The position numbers and the translations under genes are program-made. This document shows, one piece after another, positions 15,045 to 23,269 of a stretch of DNA of 52,012 bases (position 1 is the first letter of the stretch; the number at the start of each line of letters is the position of its first letter). Source of the stretch: an uncultured Clostridia bacterium (lineage in GTDB: Bacteria > Bacillota > Clostridia > Christensenellales > Borkfalkiaceae); contig CALVZS010000013.1 of NCBI GenBank assembly GCA_944372575.1, positions 1-52,012 of the forward strand, in the 5' to 3' direction. A model generated the notes under the pieces. The model had not been told where the DNA came from and did no database searches. It worked only from the letters and a program-made list of their open reading frames with translations.

Positions 15045-17048
15045 TTAATTGAGTACGACGTCCTTCAGGCTCTCATACTTCTGCATGGCGGCCTGCCTGA
15101 TTTCTTCAAAGTTCAGCCGCCGCTCAAACGCCTCATCCGTGAGCTTTTTGGCGGTAAAGATGACCTGCGTCGGATACCGCAGATTTTTGATGTCCGTCAG
15201 AAACCTGCCGCTCTGGCGCGTTCCCAGAAAGTCGCCGCTGCCGCGCAGCTCAAGATCCTTTTCGGCGAGCGCAAAACCGTCCGTCGTGTTCTTGAATATG
15301 GAAAGCCGCTCGCGCGCCGTATCCGAATCGGAGCCGACGAGCAGGAAGCACCAGCTCTTTTCGCTCCCGCGTCCCACACGGCCGCGCAGCTGATGGAGCT
15401 GGGACAGTCCGAAGCGCTCGGCATTCATGATGACCATGATGGTGGCGTTCGGCACATCCACGCCCACCTCGATGACCGTAGTGGAGACGAGGCAGTCATA
15501 TTCCCGGTTTTTGAACGCCGCCATGACGGCGCTCTTTTCCTTCTCCTTCATCTTGCCGTGCAGCAGGCCGAACCGCACGTCCGGAAGCCTGTTCTTCAGC
15601 TCCTCCCACAGTTCGGTGACGGAGGTCACCTCTCCTTCGTCATCGTCGATCTTGGCGCAGACGAAGTATGCCTGCCGCCCCTTTTTGCACTCCCCGCGGA
15701 TGTAGGAAAGCATATCGTCATACTTGCGGGCGGGGACGACGGCGGTGGTGACGGGCTGGCGCTCGAGCGGCTTGTCGGGGATGGTGGTCACGTCCAGATC
15801 GCCGTAGAACACGAGGGAGAGGGTGCGCGGGATGGGCGTTGCCGACATGACGAGCATATCGGGCGCCTCCCCCTTTTCGCTGAGCGCGTTGCGCTGGGCG
15901 ACGCCGAAGCGATGCTGTTCGTCACACACGCAGAATGCGAGCCGTGCAAAGCGCACGTCCTGCTGCAGGACGGCGTGCGTGCCGCACACCACGTCCACCT
16001 CCCCCGCGGCGATCGCCGCCTTCAGTTCCCGCTTCTCCTTTGCGCTGCCGCCGCCCGCAAGGTAGCCCACGCGGTATTCGGGGAAGATTTTCTGCAACAG
16101 GGCAAAGTTCTGCGCCGCAAGCACCTCGGTGGGCGAAAGATATGCCGCCTGATAGCCGCCGGCGAGCGCCATATAAATGCCCGTCAGGGCGACCGCCGTC
16201 TTGCCGCTGCCCACATCCCCCTGCAGGAGGCGGTTCATGCGCACGGGGCCGGTGAGATTGTCGTAGACGGCGCGCACCGCCGCCTGCTGCCCCGGCGTGA
16301 AGGCGAAGGGAAAGCGCTTTTCAAAGTCGGCGACCTGCCGCTCGGTGACGTTGTAGCGGTGGATGCGCGCCTCCCTGCTGTCCCCCTTGATGATCTTGAA
16401 CGCAGAGAGCAGCACGAAGTACTCCTCGAGCGCGATGCGCTCGGACGCCGCCGCAAGCTCCGTCTTGTTTCTGGGCGCGTGGACAGTGCGGTATGCCTCA
16501 AAAAGCGACGGCAGGTCATACTTTTGCCGCAATTCGCGGGGAATGACCGACTCGATTTTTTCCGCCGCGAGCGCGCTGAGCACACTCTCGCGCACCACGC
16601 GCTGGGTCATGCCGCCCTTTAAGGGATAGACGGGTACCAGCCCCTTGAGGCGCACGTTGTTTGCGAGCGGCTCGAAGGTGGGATTGACGATGCTGATCTG
16701 CCCGTAGCGATTCTGCACCCGCCCGTAGAAGAGATACTCGCCCGGCTTTAAGCGCTGTGCAAGGTAGGGCATATTGAACCACACCGCCGTGAAGGGAACG
16801 CCGTCCTGCACAAGGCGGGCGCGCACCGTCTTGCGGCGGGAATAATAGTTCATGGGATCGACCGAGACGAGCTGAGCCGCCAGAAGCGCCATGTCGTTGT
16901 GGTAGACGCTGAGGATGCTCGTGCGGTCGGTCATGTCAAGGTAGGCGCGCGGAAAATAGCGGACGAGCTGTGCGCTGTCCGAAATCCCGAGTTTTTCCAG
17001 TTCCTTGGCGCGCTTCTGCGTGACGCCCTTCAGCCGTTCGAGTTCCAT
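15045..17048 (-). CDS. recG: ATP-dependent DNA helicase RecG
   Basis: 667 residues from the chosen start, the usual RecG length. The N-terminal wedge domain begins MELERLKGVTQKRAKELEKL. The helicase motifs follow: Walker A GDVGSGKTAVAL, DEQHRFGVAQR (motif II), MSATPIPRTLSL (motif III) and the C-terminal QLRGRVGRG (motif VI). RecG remodels stalled forks and Holliday junctions. The frame is open for 14 more codons upstream, to an ATG at 17090, but that extension (MKKSVAALFSCICG) is atypical and coincides with a terminator-like hairpin, so 17048 is preferred. Neither start has a strong ribosome binding site. The gene follows fakA, the same order as in B. subtilis apart from the missing sdaAB/sdaAA pair. 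Confidence 0.95.
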   Translation of the reverse strand: MELERLKGVTQKRAKELEKLGISDSAQLVRYFPRAYLDMTDRTSILSVYHNDMALLAAQLVSVDPMNYYSRRKTVRARLVQDGVPFTAVWFNMPYLAQRLKPGEYLFYGRVQNRYGQISIVNPTFEPLANNVRLKGLVPVYPLKGGMTQRVVRESVLSALAAEKIESVIPRELRQKYDLPSLFEAYRTVHAPRNKTELAAASERIALEEYFVLLSAFKIIKGDSREARIHRYNVTERQVADFEKRFPFAFTPGQQAAVRAVYDNLTGPVRMNRLLQGDVGSGKTAVALTGIYMALAGGYQAAYLSPTEVLAAQNFALLQKIFPEYRVGYLAGGGSAKEKRELKAAIAAGEVDVVCGTHAVLQQDVRFARLAFCVCDEQHRFGVAQRNALSEKGEAPDMLVMSATPIPRTLSLVFYGDLDVTTIPDKPLERQPVTTAVVPARKYDDMLSYIRGECKKGRQAYFVCAKIDDDEGEVTSVTELWEELKNRLPDVRFGLLHGKMKEKEKSAVMAAFKNREYDCLVSTTVIEVGVDVPNATIMVIMNAERFGLSQLHQLRGRVGRGSEKSWCFLLVGSDSDTARERLSIFKNTTDGFALAEKDLELRGSGDFLGTRQSGRFLTDIKNLRYPTQVIFTAKKLTDEAFERRLNFEEIRQAAMQKYESLKDVVLN

Positions 17049-17062
17049 GCCGCAAATACAAG

Positions 17063-17086
17063 AAAAGAGCGCCGCAACGCTCTTTT
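17063..17086 (-). terminator. Terminator-like hairpin between fakA and recG
   Basis: AAAAGAGCG (17063-17071) pairs with CGCTCTTTT (17078-17086) around six bases. It lies just after the fakA stop (17097) and overlaps the first codons of the longest recG frame. It may limit transcription from fakA into recG; the arms are A/T-ended, so it could work in both directions. Confidence 0.6.
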
Positions 17087-17096
17087 TCATCCGATG

Positions 17097-18746
17097 TTAT
17101 TCTAAAGAGAGCAGATAGTAGTAGACGGGCTGTCCGCCGTAGTGGAAGTCCACATCGCAGTCGGGGAAGGCATCCTGCACCTTTTTGGCGAGTGCGGAGG
17201 CATCCGCCTCGTCCACGCCCTCGCCGTAGTAGAGGGTGATCACCTCGTGCGAGTCGTCCTTGAGCTTGTCGAGCAGCTTCATCACCGTCTCGTCCACGGC
17301 CTGCCCCTTGGCGAGGATCTTCTTGTCGTCGAGGCCGATGATATCCCCTTCATGAATGGAAAAACCGTTGACGTTGGTGGTGCGCACGGCGTGCGTGACC
17401 TGCCCCGCCTTGACGTTGTCGATGGCGTGGATCATGTTCGCCTTGTTCTCCTCCACGGGAGCCTCGGGACTGAACGCGAGCGCCGCCGCAAAGCCCTGCG
17501 GCACGTTCTTGGTGGGAATGACGTGAATGGTGCGGTTCTCCACCAGCGCCTTCGCCTGCTCCGCCGCCAACACGATGTTCTTGTTGTTGGGGAATACGAA
17601 CACGTTCTCCGCATTGATCTTCTGCACTGCCGTGGCGATGTCGGACGCAGAGGGGTTCATCGTCTGCCCGCCTTCGATGACACGGTCGACGAAGAGATCC
17701 TTGAAGATCTCCGAGATTCCCTCGCCCGCGCAGACGGCGAGCATCCCCTGCTCCTTTTTCTCCGCCTCCCGCTTGGCGCGCAACTGGCGGTTCTGTTCAA
17801 GCATATTTTCGATCTTGGGGCGGTCGAGTTCGCCCAGCTCCAGCGCATAGGTGAGCGCGACGCCCGGGCTGTTGGTATGGACATGTACCTTGACCATCTC
17901 CAGATCGCCGATACAGATGACGCTGTCGCCGATGCCCATCAGGTTCTCGCGCAGCTTGTCGATGTCGGCAAGCGTGGTGCTCTTTTTTAAGTTGATGATG
18001 AAGAACTCGGTGCAGTAAGCGAACTGGATCTCCCCGAGATCCATGTTGATGATGTCCGAATTGTCGCCGAAGTCCGCATCGGATGCGGGCGCGTTCGCCG
18101 CCTCCGTCTGCACCTCGGAGACGACCTCATCCCCCATGAGCGCGGACAGAAAACCGCGCATGATGGTCATAAGGCCCACGCCGCCCGAGTCCACAACGCC
18201 CGCCTTCTTCAGGACGGGGAGCAGTTCGGGGGTCTGCGCGAGCGCCTTGTCCCCCTCCTCGATGACGGCAGGCAGGAAGGTCTCAAAGTCCTTGTACTTG
18301 CCCGCGTTCTTGACGGCATATTCGCTCATCATCCTCACGACGGTGAGGATCGTGCCTTCCTTGGGAATGGAGACGGCATTGTAGGCGACCTTCGTCCCTG
18401 CCTCCATCGCCTTTGCAAACGTCTTGGTATCCACCTCCGGCTTGCTGTCGTGCAGGACGGAGCAGATGCCGCGGAAGATCTGCGACAGAATGACGCCCGA
18501 ATTTCCGCGCGCGCCGCGCAGGGCTCCCTTGGAGACGTGATCGCACACCTCGGGGAAGCTGTTGGACGCGACGGAGGAAAGCTCTTTCACCGCCGACTGC
18601 ATGGTGAGGGACATATTCGTTCCCGTATCGCCGTCCGGAACGGGGAATACGTTGAGCGAGTCCACTTTCGCCCTGTTATTTTCCAACATCTTCGCGCCCA
18701 CAAGCACCATCTTGCGGAACATCGCGCAGTTGATCGTTTTTTGCAT
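17097..18746 (-). CDS. fakA: Fatty acid kinase, ATP-binding subunit (YloV/FakA, DAK2 domain)
   Basis: 549 residues. The DhaL-like N-terminal domain has the ATP/Mg signature LNVFPVPDGDTGTNMSLTM at about residues 31-49, followed by GARGNSGVILSQIFRG. A central region (residues 200-330) and a C-terminal FakA domain follow. With a FakB/DegV lipid carrier this kinase phosphorylates fatty acids at the membrane for phospholipid synthesis. No FakB gene is in the window. The start at 18746 (MQKTINCAMF) is chosen because GGGAGAG lies six bases upstream; the longer frame to 18791 lacks one. The gene lies 58 bases after asp23 and probably shares its promoter. Confidence 0.93.
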   Translation of the reverse strand: MQKTINCAMFRKMVLVGAKMLENNRAKVDSLNVFPVPDGDTGTNMSLTMQSAVKELSSVASNSFPEVCDHVSKGALRGARGNSGVILSQIFRGICSVLHDSKPEVDTKTFAKAMEAGTKVAYNAVSIPKEGTILTVVRMMSEYAVKNAGKYKDFETFLPAVIEEGDKALAQTPELLPVLKKAGVVDSGGVGLMTIMRGFLSALMGDEVVSEVQTEAANAPASDADFGDNSDIINMDLGEIQFAYCTEFFIINLKKSTTLADIDKLRENLMGIGDSVICIGDLEMVKVHVHTNSPGVALTYALELGELDRPKIENMLEQNRQLRAKREAEKKEQGMLAVCAGEGISEIFKDLFVDRVIEGGQTMNPSASDIATAVQKINAENVFVFPNNKNIVLAAEQAKALVENRTIHVIPTKNVPQGFAAALAFSPEAPVEENKANMIHAIDNVKAGQVTHAVRTTNVNGFSIHEGDIIGLDDKKILAKGQAVDETVMKLLDKLKDDSHEVITLYYGEGVDEADASALAKKVQDAFPDCDVDFHYGGQPVYYYLLSLE

Positions 18747-18804
18747 GAATATCTCTCCCGAATGATTCTGACGGGCGCAGAGACGGAACAATAAAGAAAA
18801 AACC

Positions 18805-19155
18805 TTACAGCTGCAGACCTACGACGTTGACATTGACCGTATCCACGATCATGCCCGTGAAGTATTCCACCTTATACTTGATGGCCTCCTTCAGCGACTC
18901 TGCGACCGCTTCAATGGACACGCCGTACTTGATGAGCACGGAGATATCGATGAAGATACGGTTTCCGGACGTGGTAACTTTCACGCCCTTGCCTCCTGCG
19001 TCCTTCTTGAACAACTCGGCGAACGTGTCCGTAATGCGGCGCGAGACGGTATCGACGATTCCGTAACTCTCCAGCGCAGCCTGCGCCGCGACCTTTGCGA
19101 TCGCAAGGTCGGAGATTGAAATTTTCCCGTACGCGTTGCTCGTGCTGACAGACAT
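18805..19155 (-). CDS. Asp23/Gls24 family envelope stress protein (YloU-like)
   Basis: 116 residues, typical of the family: KISISDLAIAKVAAQAALES, then the central GVKVTTSGNRIFIDISVLIK and a hydrophobic C-terminal third ending VDTVNVNVVGLQL. GGGAGAG lies seven bases before the ATG. Asp23-like proteins gather under the membrane and influence envelope homeostasis; the YloU branch sits beside yloV in many Bacillota, as here. A promoter with TTGCAA-17-TAGAAT lies 30 bases upstream. Confidence 0.93.
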   Translation of the reverse strand: MSVSTSNAYGKISISDLAIAKVAAQAALESYGIVDTVSRRITDTFAELFKKDAGGKGVKVTTSGNRIFIDISVLIKYGVSIEAVAESLKEAIKYKVEYFTGMIVDTVNVNVVGLQL

Positions 19156-19185
19156 AGTGACGCTCTCCCGTTTGTTCTCTTTCTT

Positions 19186-19214
19186 ATTCTACCCCATCGA
19201 CGCATATTTTGCAA
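19186..19214 (-). promoter_or_regulatory. Promoter of the asp23-fakA unit
   Basis: On the minus strand TTGCAA (19214-19209), a 17-base spacer and TAGAAT (19191-19186), 30 bases before the asp23 ATG. Both boxes differ from consensus at one or two positions. Confidence 0.65.
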
Positions 19215-19276
19215 GCGTTATCGGAAAAAATTTCAAAGTTTCTCAAAAAAACTTGCCCTTTCCGGCGCGTTTTTCA

Positions 19277-19305
19277 TTGCTTTTTTCCAAAAGAAATGCT
19301 ATTAT
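19277..19305 (+). promoter_or_regulatory. Candidate rpmB promoter
   Basis: TTGCTT (19277-19282), 17 bases and TATTAT (19300-19305), about 65 bases before the rpmB ATG. Divergent from the asp23 promoter. Confidence 0.5.
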
Positions 19306-19370
19306 GGATACGTTCGCGCAGGTCGGCGCGAAGCGGGTACCAACGATATTTCGCCCCTCGGGAGGATCAT

Positions 19371-19559
19371 ATGTCGAGAGTTTGCAGCATCTGCGGAAAG
19401 GGCCAGACGTCGGGCAACAACGTCAGCCACTCCAACCGTAAGACCAAGCGTACCTTCAAGGCCAACGTGCAGAAGGTGTCCTATGTCAAGGACGGCAAGG
19501 TCGAGACGGGTTACGTCTGTGCGCGCTGCCTGAAAAGCGACAAGGTAGAGCGCGCGTAA
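19371..19559 (+). CDS. rpmB: 50S ribosomal protein L28 (zinc-binding form)
   Basis: 62 residues. Two CxxC pairs, CSICGKG near the N-terminus and CARCLK near the C-terminus, show the zinc-binding (C+) paralogue. The central GNNVSHSNRKTKRTFKANVQ is the L28 signature. The ATG at 19371 follows a GGGAGGATCAT ribosome binding site. It is the only plus-strand gene in this block, facing the dipeptidase gene across a shared terminator. In B. subtilis rpmB also lies between spoVM and the asp23-type gene yloU. Confidence 0.97.
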   Translation: MSRVCSICGKGQTSGNNVSHSNRKTKRTFKANVQKVSYVKDGKVETGYVCARCLKSDKVERA

Positions 19560-19579
19560 ATCACGCAAGGCAGAAAAAT

Positions 19580-19604
19580 GCCCGGGGCTTCCCGGGCTTT
19601 TTTT
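19580..19604. terminator. Bidirectional terminator between rpmB and the dipeptidase gene
   Basis: GCCCGGG (19580-19586) pairs with CCCGGGC (19591-19597) around GCTT and is followed by seven T residues on the plus strand. On the minus strand it is followed by a five-T run, so it can serve both convergent genes. Confidence 0.9.
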
Positions 19605-19639
19605 CATGCGGAAAATTCCCGCCGGACGACGGCGGACAA

Positions 19640-20551
19640 TCAGCCGCAGACGGCGCGGAACACGCGCAAAAAGTTATCCCGCGCGGCTTTTTCGGCAATA
19701 CGCGACCCGAATGCATCGGATAAAAGCTGCAAGAGCGCGGGCATTGCGCCGGGATCGGGGACAAAGGGATTGGCGGGCGCACCGTCAAAGTCCGAGCCGA
19801 TGGCGAGCACGTCCTCCCCGCCCGCTTCAAGGATGGCGCGCGCATGGGCGAGGAGCGCCGCGCGCTGCCCTTCGCGGCTGCCGTCGTCCGAAAGAAAGTC
19901 CGCGCAGAAATTGAGCCCCACCACGCCGCCGCAGCCGGCGATCGTGCGGATCTGTTCATCGGTCAGATTTCTTGCCCGGTTCCGCACGGACACCGCATTG
20001 GAGTGGCTCGCCACAAAGGGCCGCCTGAGCGAGGCGACCTGCGCGAGCAGAAGATCGCTCCCGTGTGAGACATCGGCGATCATCCCGCGCTCCGCCATCC
20101 ACCGGACGGCATCCTGCCCGAACGCGGTCAGCCCCCGCGCACCCTCGCGCAGGGCGGGCGATACGCGCCCCGCACACAGCCCCGCATAGTCCGGAAAATT
20201 GGGAAAGCCCACCGCCGAGGGCGTGTTCCACACAAGCCCCGCCATGCGCACGCCGCGGCCGTACACGGCATCGAGTTCTTCCAATGTGGAAAAGGCGCTC
20301 CCCTCGCAGGTGAGCATCGCGTTGACGGCGTCCCCGCAAATGTCCGAGGCGCGCAAAACCCTGTGATACCCCTCCTTTTGGCAGAGCGCATCGAACCTGT
20401 CCGCAAGCAGCGAAAAGCGGGCGAAGCCGCCCCTGTCCACAAACGCCGCAAAGCACTGCAAAAGGCAGCCGCCCGCGCGAAGGCGGGCGGAAGTGACCTG
20501 CGGCGATCCTTCGCAGGTGAGCGCATCGCAGTGCAGGTCGCAGTACTTCAT
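19640..20551 (-). CDS. Membrane dipeptidase, peptidase family M19
   Basis: 303 residues. The M19 zinc-site elements are present in order: DLHCDAL at residues 5-11, the glutamate in AMLTCEGS (about 84), MIADVSHGSD (about 165), FVASHSNAVSV with the second metal His (about 187) and AIGSDFDGA (about 255). The family hydrolyses dipeptides, including those with a D-residue; no signal peptide is seen, so it is cytoplasmic. The ATG overlaps the stop of the candidate spoVM by four bases (ATGA), so translation is coupled. This gene is an addition relative to the B. subtilis order. Confidence 0.9.
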   Translation of the reverse strand: MKYCDLHCDALTCEGSPQVTSARLRAGGCLLQCFAAFVDRGGFARFSLLADRFDALCQKEGYHRVLRASDICGDAVNAMLTCEGSAFSTLEELDAVYGRGVRMAGLVWNTPSAVGFPNFPDYAGLCAGRVSPALREGARGLTAFGQDAVRWMAERGMIADVSHGSDLLLAQVASLRRPFVASHSNAVSVRNRARNLTDEQIRTIAGCGGVVGLNFCADFLSDDGSREGQRAALLAHARAILEAGGEDVLAIGSDFDGAPANPFVPDPGAMPALLQLLSDAFGSRIAEKAARDNFLRVFRAVCG

Positions 20552-20619
20552 CTGCGCCTGACAAGGCGCACCAGGAAGGACAGCACGCCGGGAAGTTTGA
20601 AACAGACGATCATATTCAC
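20548..20619 (-). CDS. spoVM: Candidate SpoVM, small spore-coat-anchoring peptide
   Basis: A 23-codon frame from the GTG at 20619 (or 21 codons from the ATG at 20613). GGAGG lies six bases before the GTG, inside the end of thiN. The peptide carries KLPGVLSFLVRLVRRR. B. subtilis SpoVM, 26 residues, has a Lys-Leu-Pro followed by an amphipathic helix with IVR and a basic end, so residue spacing and character agree. Synteny is strong: spoVM lies between thiN and rpmB in B. subtilis, and here it is directly after thiN. SpoVM recognises the curved forespore membrane and anchors SpoIVA. The identification rests on a short match plus position, but both point the same way. It implies a spore former. 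Confidence 0.75.
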   Translation of the reverse strand: MNMIVCFKLPGVLSFLVRLVRRR

Positions 20620-20620
20620 G

Positions 20621-21220
20621 TTACACCTCCTCATCGACGAACACGAGCGCCGTCCCCTTCGTCCGGAAGTACGCCCTGTCCGCGGTGATCACGTTGGAGA
20701 TGCCGCGCGTGGAGCCGTAGACAAACTTCTCGGGCAGGGGATAGTACAGTCCGCCGCTCTCCAGTATATGCACCTCGCCCCCGAAAGGGACAATGGAGAG
20801 CGTTCTGCCCTTCGCGCCGCACACCTCCGCCATACCGTTCACGGCGAAGATGCACGCGTGGTTGGTGACCATGACGGCGCGCACCCCCCTCTGGCAGGCG
20901 GCGTAGAGCAGATGCAGATTGCCCAGGAAGTGATCCTCCCTGCCTCCCCCGCCGCCGTAGAACGCCACCTCGTCCGCGCCCGCCGAGAGGGCGCGCATCA
21001 GGGCAAGCTCGCCGTCCGTATAGTTCTTCTCGGAGGGATACACCTGCGCGGGGGGCGGATCGGGGACATAGGAGAGCGAGTCGTAGTCGCCGAGGTTGAC
21101 GTCGATGCGCACGCGGCCCTTTGCCCAGTCATAGGCGCCGTCGCAGCAATAGACGACGGCGTCTTCCGCGTCGATATGCCCGCGGTAGGGCTCGCCGTTC
21201 AGGAGGATGACCGCCCTCAT
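20621..21220 (-). CDS. thiN: Thiamine pyrophosphokinase
   Basis: 199 residues. ThiN motifs are seen: VNLGDYDSLSYV at about 42-53, the SEKNYTDGELAL segment at about 64-75 and FYGGGGGREDHFLGN at about 87-101, which bind ATP/Mg and thiamine. It transfers pyrophosphate from ATP to thiamine to give TPP. It overlaps rpe by four bases (ATGA), and its last codons contain the ribosome binding site of the candidate spoVM, which starts one base after the stop. Confidence 0.95.
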   Translation of the reverse strand: MRAVILLNGEPYRGHIDAEDAVVYCCDGAYDWAKGRVRIDVNLGDYDSLSYVPDPPPAQVYPSEKNYTDGELALMRALSAGADEVAFYGGGGGREDHFLGNLHLLYAACQRGVRAVMVTNHACIFAVNGMAEVCGAKGRTLSIVPFGGEVHILESGGLYYPLPEKFVYGSTRGISNVITADRAYFRTKGTALVFVDEEV

Positions 21221-21876
21221 GCGCCGCGCAGCCTCCCGATGGTCGCGCGTATATCGGCGGAACGGAACACGGCGCTGCCCGCCACGATGACGTTTGCGCC
21301 CGCCGAGATGACGTCCTTCACGTTGTCCTCGGTGATGCCGCCGTCCACCTCGATGTCCAGCTCGGGGCGGCCGTTGCGCACGAGGAAGTCGCGCAGTTTT
21401 TCGATCTTTTCAAGGGAAGAGGGAATGAACTTCTGCCCGCCCCAGCCGGGATGCACGCTCATGAGCAGCAGCATATCGGCGACCTCGGCGCAGTCGAACA
21501 GCTCCTCCACGGGCGTGTTGGGATTGATGACGGCGCTCGCCCTCATGCCGTAATTCTTGATGATGCGCAGCGTCTGCACGGTGAGTTCACGGCACTCCTC
21601 GACGTGGACGGTGACGATGTCCGCTCCCGCGCGCGCGAAGCCCTCCAGCCGCGTATCCGGACGCAGCACCATCAAATGGCAGTCGAGCGGCAGGCGGGTG
21701 TATGGACGGATATGTTCGATCATCTGGCTGCCGAAGGTGATGGTCGGCACAAAATTTCCGTCCATCACGTCGCAGTGAATGTAGTCCGCGCCGTTCTCTT
21801 CCAATTTCTTCACCGTCTCTCCCATGCGTGCAAAATCGCCCGCAAGGATGGACGGCGCCACTTTGATCTCAAGCAT
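21217..21876 (-). CDS. rpe: Ribulose-phosphate 3-epimerase
   Basis: 219 residues with the full TIM-barrel pattern: APSILAGDFARM, DYIHCDVMDGNFVP with the metal-binding His and Asp, LDCHLMV, LMSVHPGWGGQKFI and LDIEVDGGI. It interconverts ribulose-5-P and xylulose-5-P in the pentose phosphate pathway. The start at 21876 (MLEIKVAPS) is chosen because AAGGGGAGAACT precedes it; the frame extends nine codons further without support. Translational coupling with thiN follows the B. subtilis order, but prkC, prpC and rsgA, which precede rpe there, are missing here. Confidence 0.96.
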   Translation of the reverse strand: MLEIKVAPSILAGDFARMGETVKKLEENGADYIHCDVMDGNFVPTITFGSQMIEHIRPYTRLPLDCHLMVLRPDTRLEGFARAGADIVTVHVEECRELTVQTLRIIKNYGMRASAVINPNTPVEELFDCAEVADMLLLMSVHPGWGGQKFIPSSLEKIEKLRDFLVRNGRPELDIEVDGGITEDNVKDVISAGANVIVAGSAVFRSADIRATIGRLRGA

Positions 21877-22225
21877 AGTTCTCCCCTTGTCTCTTTTATC
21901 CATTTGAAACGCCGCAAAGACATCCGCCTTTGCGCAGTTATATCCGTTATTTCATGTAGCCCGCACGCAGCTGCCCGCACGCACCGCCTCGTCGCGGCAA
22001 AGCTGCTTTTCCGCGCCGCGCGCCTGCGCTTGCGGCGCATTTTTGCCGCTTGCCGCTCCTCTTCCCGAAAATCTTTTTTACAAATCTTTTCGGGAGCCCT
22101 GCAACATCGGCGGCTCGTCGTCGCAACAAAGCGCCGTGTCCGGATATCCGGCACAGCCGAATATCGCGCCTGTTGCGCCTGTTGCTCCTCTATCTGCAAA
22201 AATACTGCGTCTTTTTGCAGATTTT
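21877..22225. other. Long intergenic region with a duplicated rlmN 3' end and two hairpins
   Basis: About 350 bases without a convincing gene. A minus-strand frame of 60 codons (22129-21947) ends in GGACGQLRAGYMK, echoing the RlmN C-terminus, but is otherwise Arg/Ala-rich and lacks a ribosome binding site. Two hairpins are visible: CCCGAAAA/TTTTCGGG (22064-22094) and CTGCAAAAA/TTTTTGCAG (22195-22220, followed by a T tract on the plus strand). They could end rlmN transcription. Confidence 0.6.
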
Positions 22226-22276
22226 TTATAGATTATCATTGATATAGCTCACTCTCAGCTGCCCGCACGCACCGCC
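21968..22276. repeat. 21-bp direct repeat from the rlmN 3' end
   Basis: The 21 bases at 22256-22276, inside the last codons of rlmN (coding for GGACGQL), recur identically at 21968-21988, 288 bases away in the intergenic region. The copies are in the same orientation and flank the two intergenic hairpins. Confidence 0.85.
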
Positions 22277-23269
22277 GATGTCGGAACCCATGCTGCGGCG
22301 CAGGGTCGCCGAGATGCCGCGCTCGGTCAATCGCTTTAAGAACGCCTGTGCGTTCGCCTCGTCCGCGGCGCGCAGGGAGCGCTCCTTGACCTCGTTCAGG
22401 CGGATGAGGTTGACGTGGCAGGGTCTGCCCCGCAGCAGCTGCGCCAGCGCGTCGGCGTGTGCGAGGTCGGCATTCTCCCCCGCGATGAGGCTGTATTCAA
22501 AGATGTACCGCCGCCCCGTGCGCTCAAAATAATAAGTGCAGGCATCAAGGATCTCCCGGATGGAGAACGCCCTTGCGACGGGCATGGTGCGCGCACGCTC
22601 CTCATCCGTCACCGCGTGCAGCGACACCGTGAGGTTGAGCGGGATGCCCTCCCCGGCGAAGGCGCGCATCCTGTCCGCAAGTCCGCAGGTGGAGAGCGAA
22701 ATATTGCGCGCGCTCATGCCGAAGCCCTCGCCGTCCGTGACGTTGCGCAGAAAGCGCACCACCTGGTCGTAGTTGTCAAACGGCTCGCCGCTGCCCATGA
22801 GCACCACGTTGGTGACGGCGCGCTTCTCCCGCAGTCCCCCGCCCGCAAGGCGGTTGACCGCCAGGATCTGCCCCAGGATCTCGCCCGCGGTGAGGTTTCT
22901 GACCAGCCCGCCCAGCGTGGAGGCGCAGAACTTGCACCCCATGCGGCAGCCCACCTGGGTGGATACGCACTGCGTGTTGCCGTACTTGTACTTCATCAGC
23001 ACGCCCTCGATGAGGTTGCCGTCCGCGAGCGCGAACAGAAACTTCTGCGTGCCGTCCTTGGCCGTGAACACCCGTTCGATGCGCACCGGCTCGTCCTCGT
23101 ATTCCTCCAGAAGGCGCGCGCGCAGGGCGGGAGATACGGGGATCTGCGAGAGGGGCTTTGCGTGCAGCAGCCCCTCCGAGAGCTGTCTGGCGCGGAAGGG
23201 CTTCTCCCCCGCCGCCCGCACGAGCTCCGCAAGTTCTGCCGCCGATTTATCCTGTAAGATCTGTTTCAT
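22226..23269 (-). CDS. rlmN: 23S rRNA (adenine-2503-C2)-methyltransferase RlmN
   Basis: 347 residues. The radical-SAM cluster motif CRMGCKFCAS is at about residues 107-116, and the catalytic C-terminal cysteine is in GGACGQL near 338. Other family blocks are VFTAKDGTQKFLF, VLMGSGEPFDNYD, ISLSTCGL and NLTVSLHA. The enzyme methylates A2503 of 23S rRNA and A37 of some tRNAs. The frame ends in VSYINDNL. It overlaps rsmB by four bases (ATGA). Confidence 0.96.
   Translation of the reverse strand: MKQILQDKSAAELAELVRAAGEKPFRARQLSEGLLHAKPLSQIPVSPALRARLLEEYEDEPVRIERVFTAKDGTQKFLFALADGNLIEGVLMKYKYGNTQCVSTQVGCRMGCKFCASTLGGLVRNLTAGEILGQILAVNRLAGGGLREKRAVTNVVLMGSGEPFDNYDQVVRFLRNVTDGEGFGMSARNISLSTCGLADRMRAFAGEGIPLNLTVSLHAVTDEERARTMPVARAFSIREILDACTYYFERTGRRYIFEYSLIAGENADLAHADALAQLLRGRPCHVNLIRLNEVKERSLRAADEANAQAFLKRLTERGISATLRRSMGSDIGGACGQLRVSYINDNL

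Noticed and set aside
21947..22129. 60-codon minus-strand frame ending GGACGQLRAGYMK, considered as a real gene or rlmN paralogue
   Set aside because: Only the end resembles RlmN and it comes from the 21-bp repeat. The rest is Arg/Ala-rich and has no ribosome binding site.
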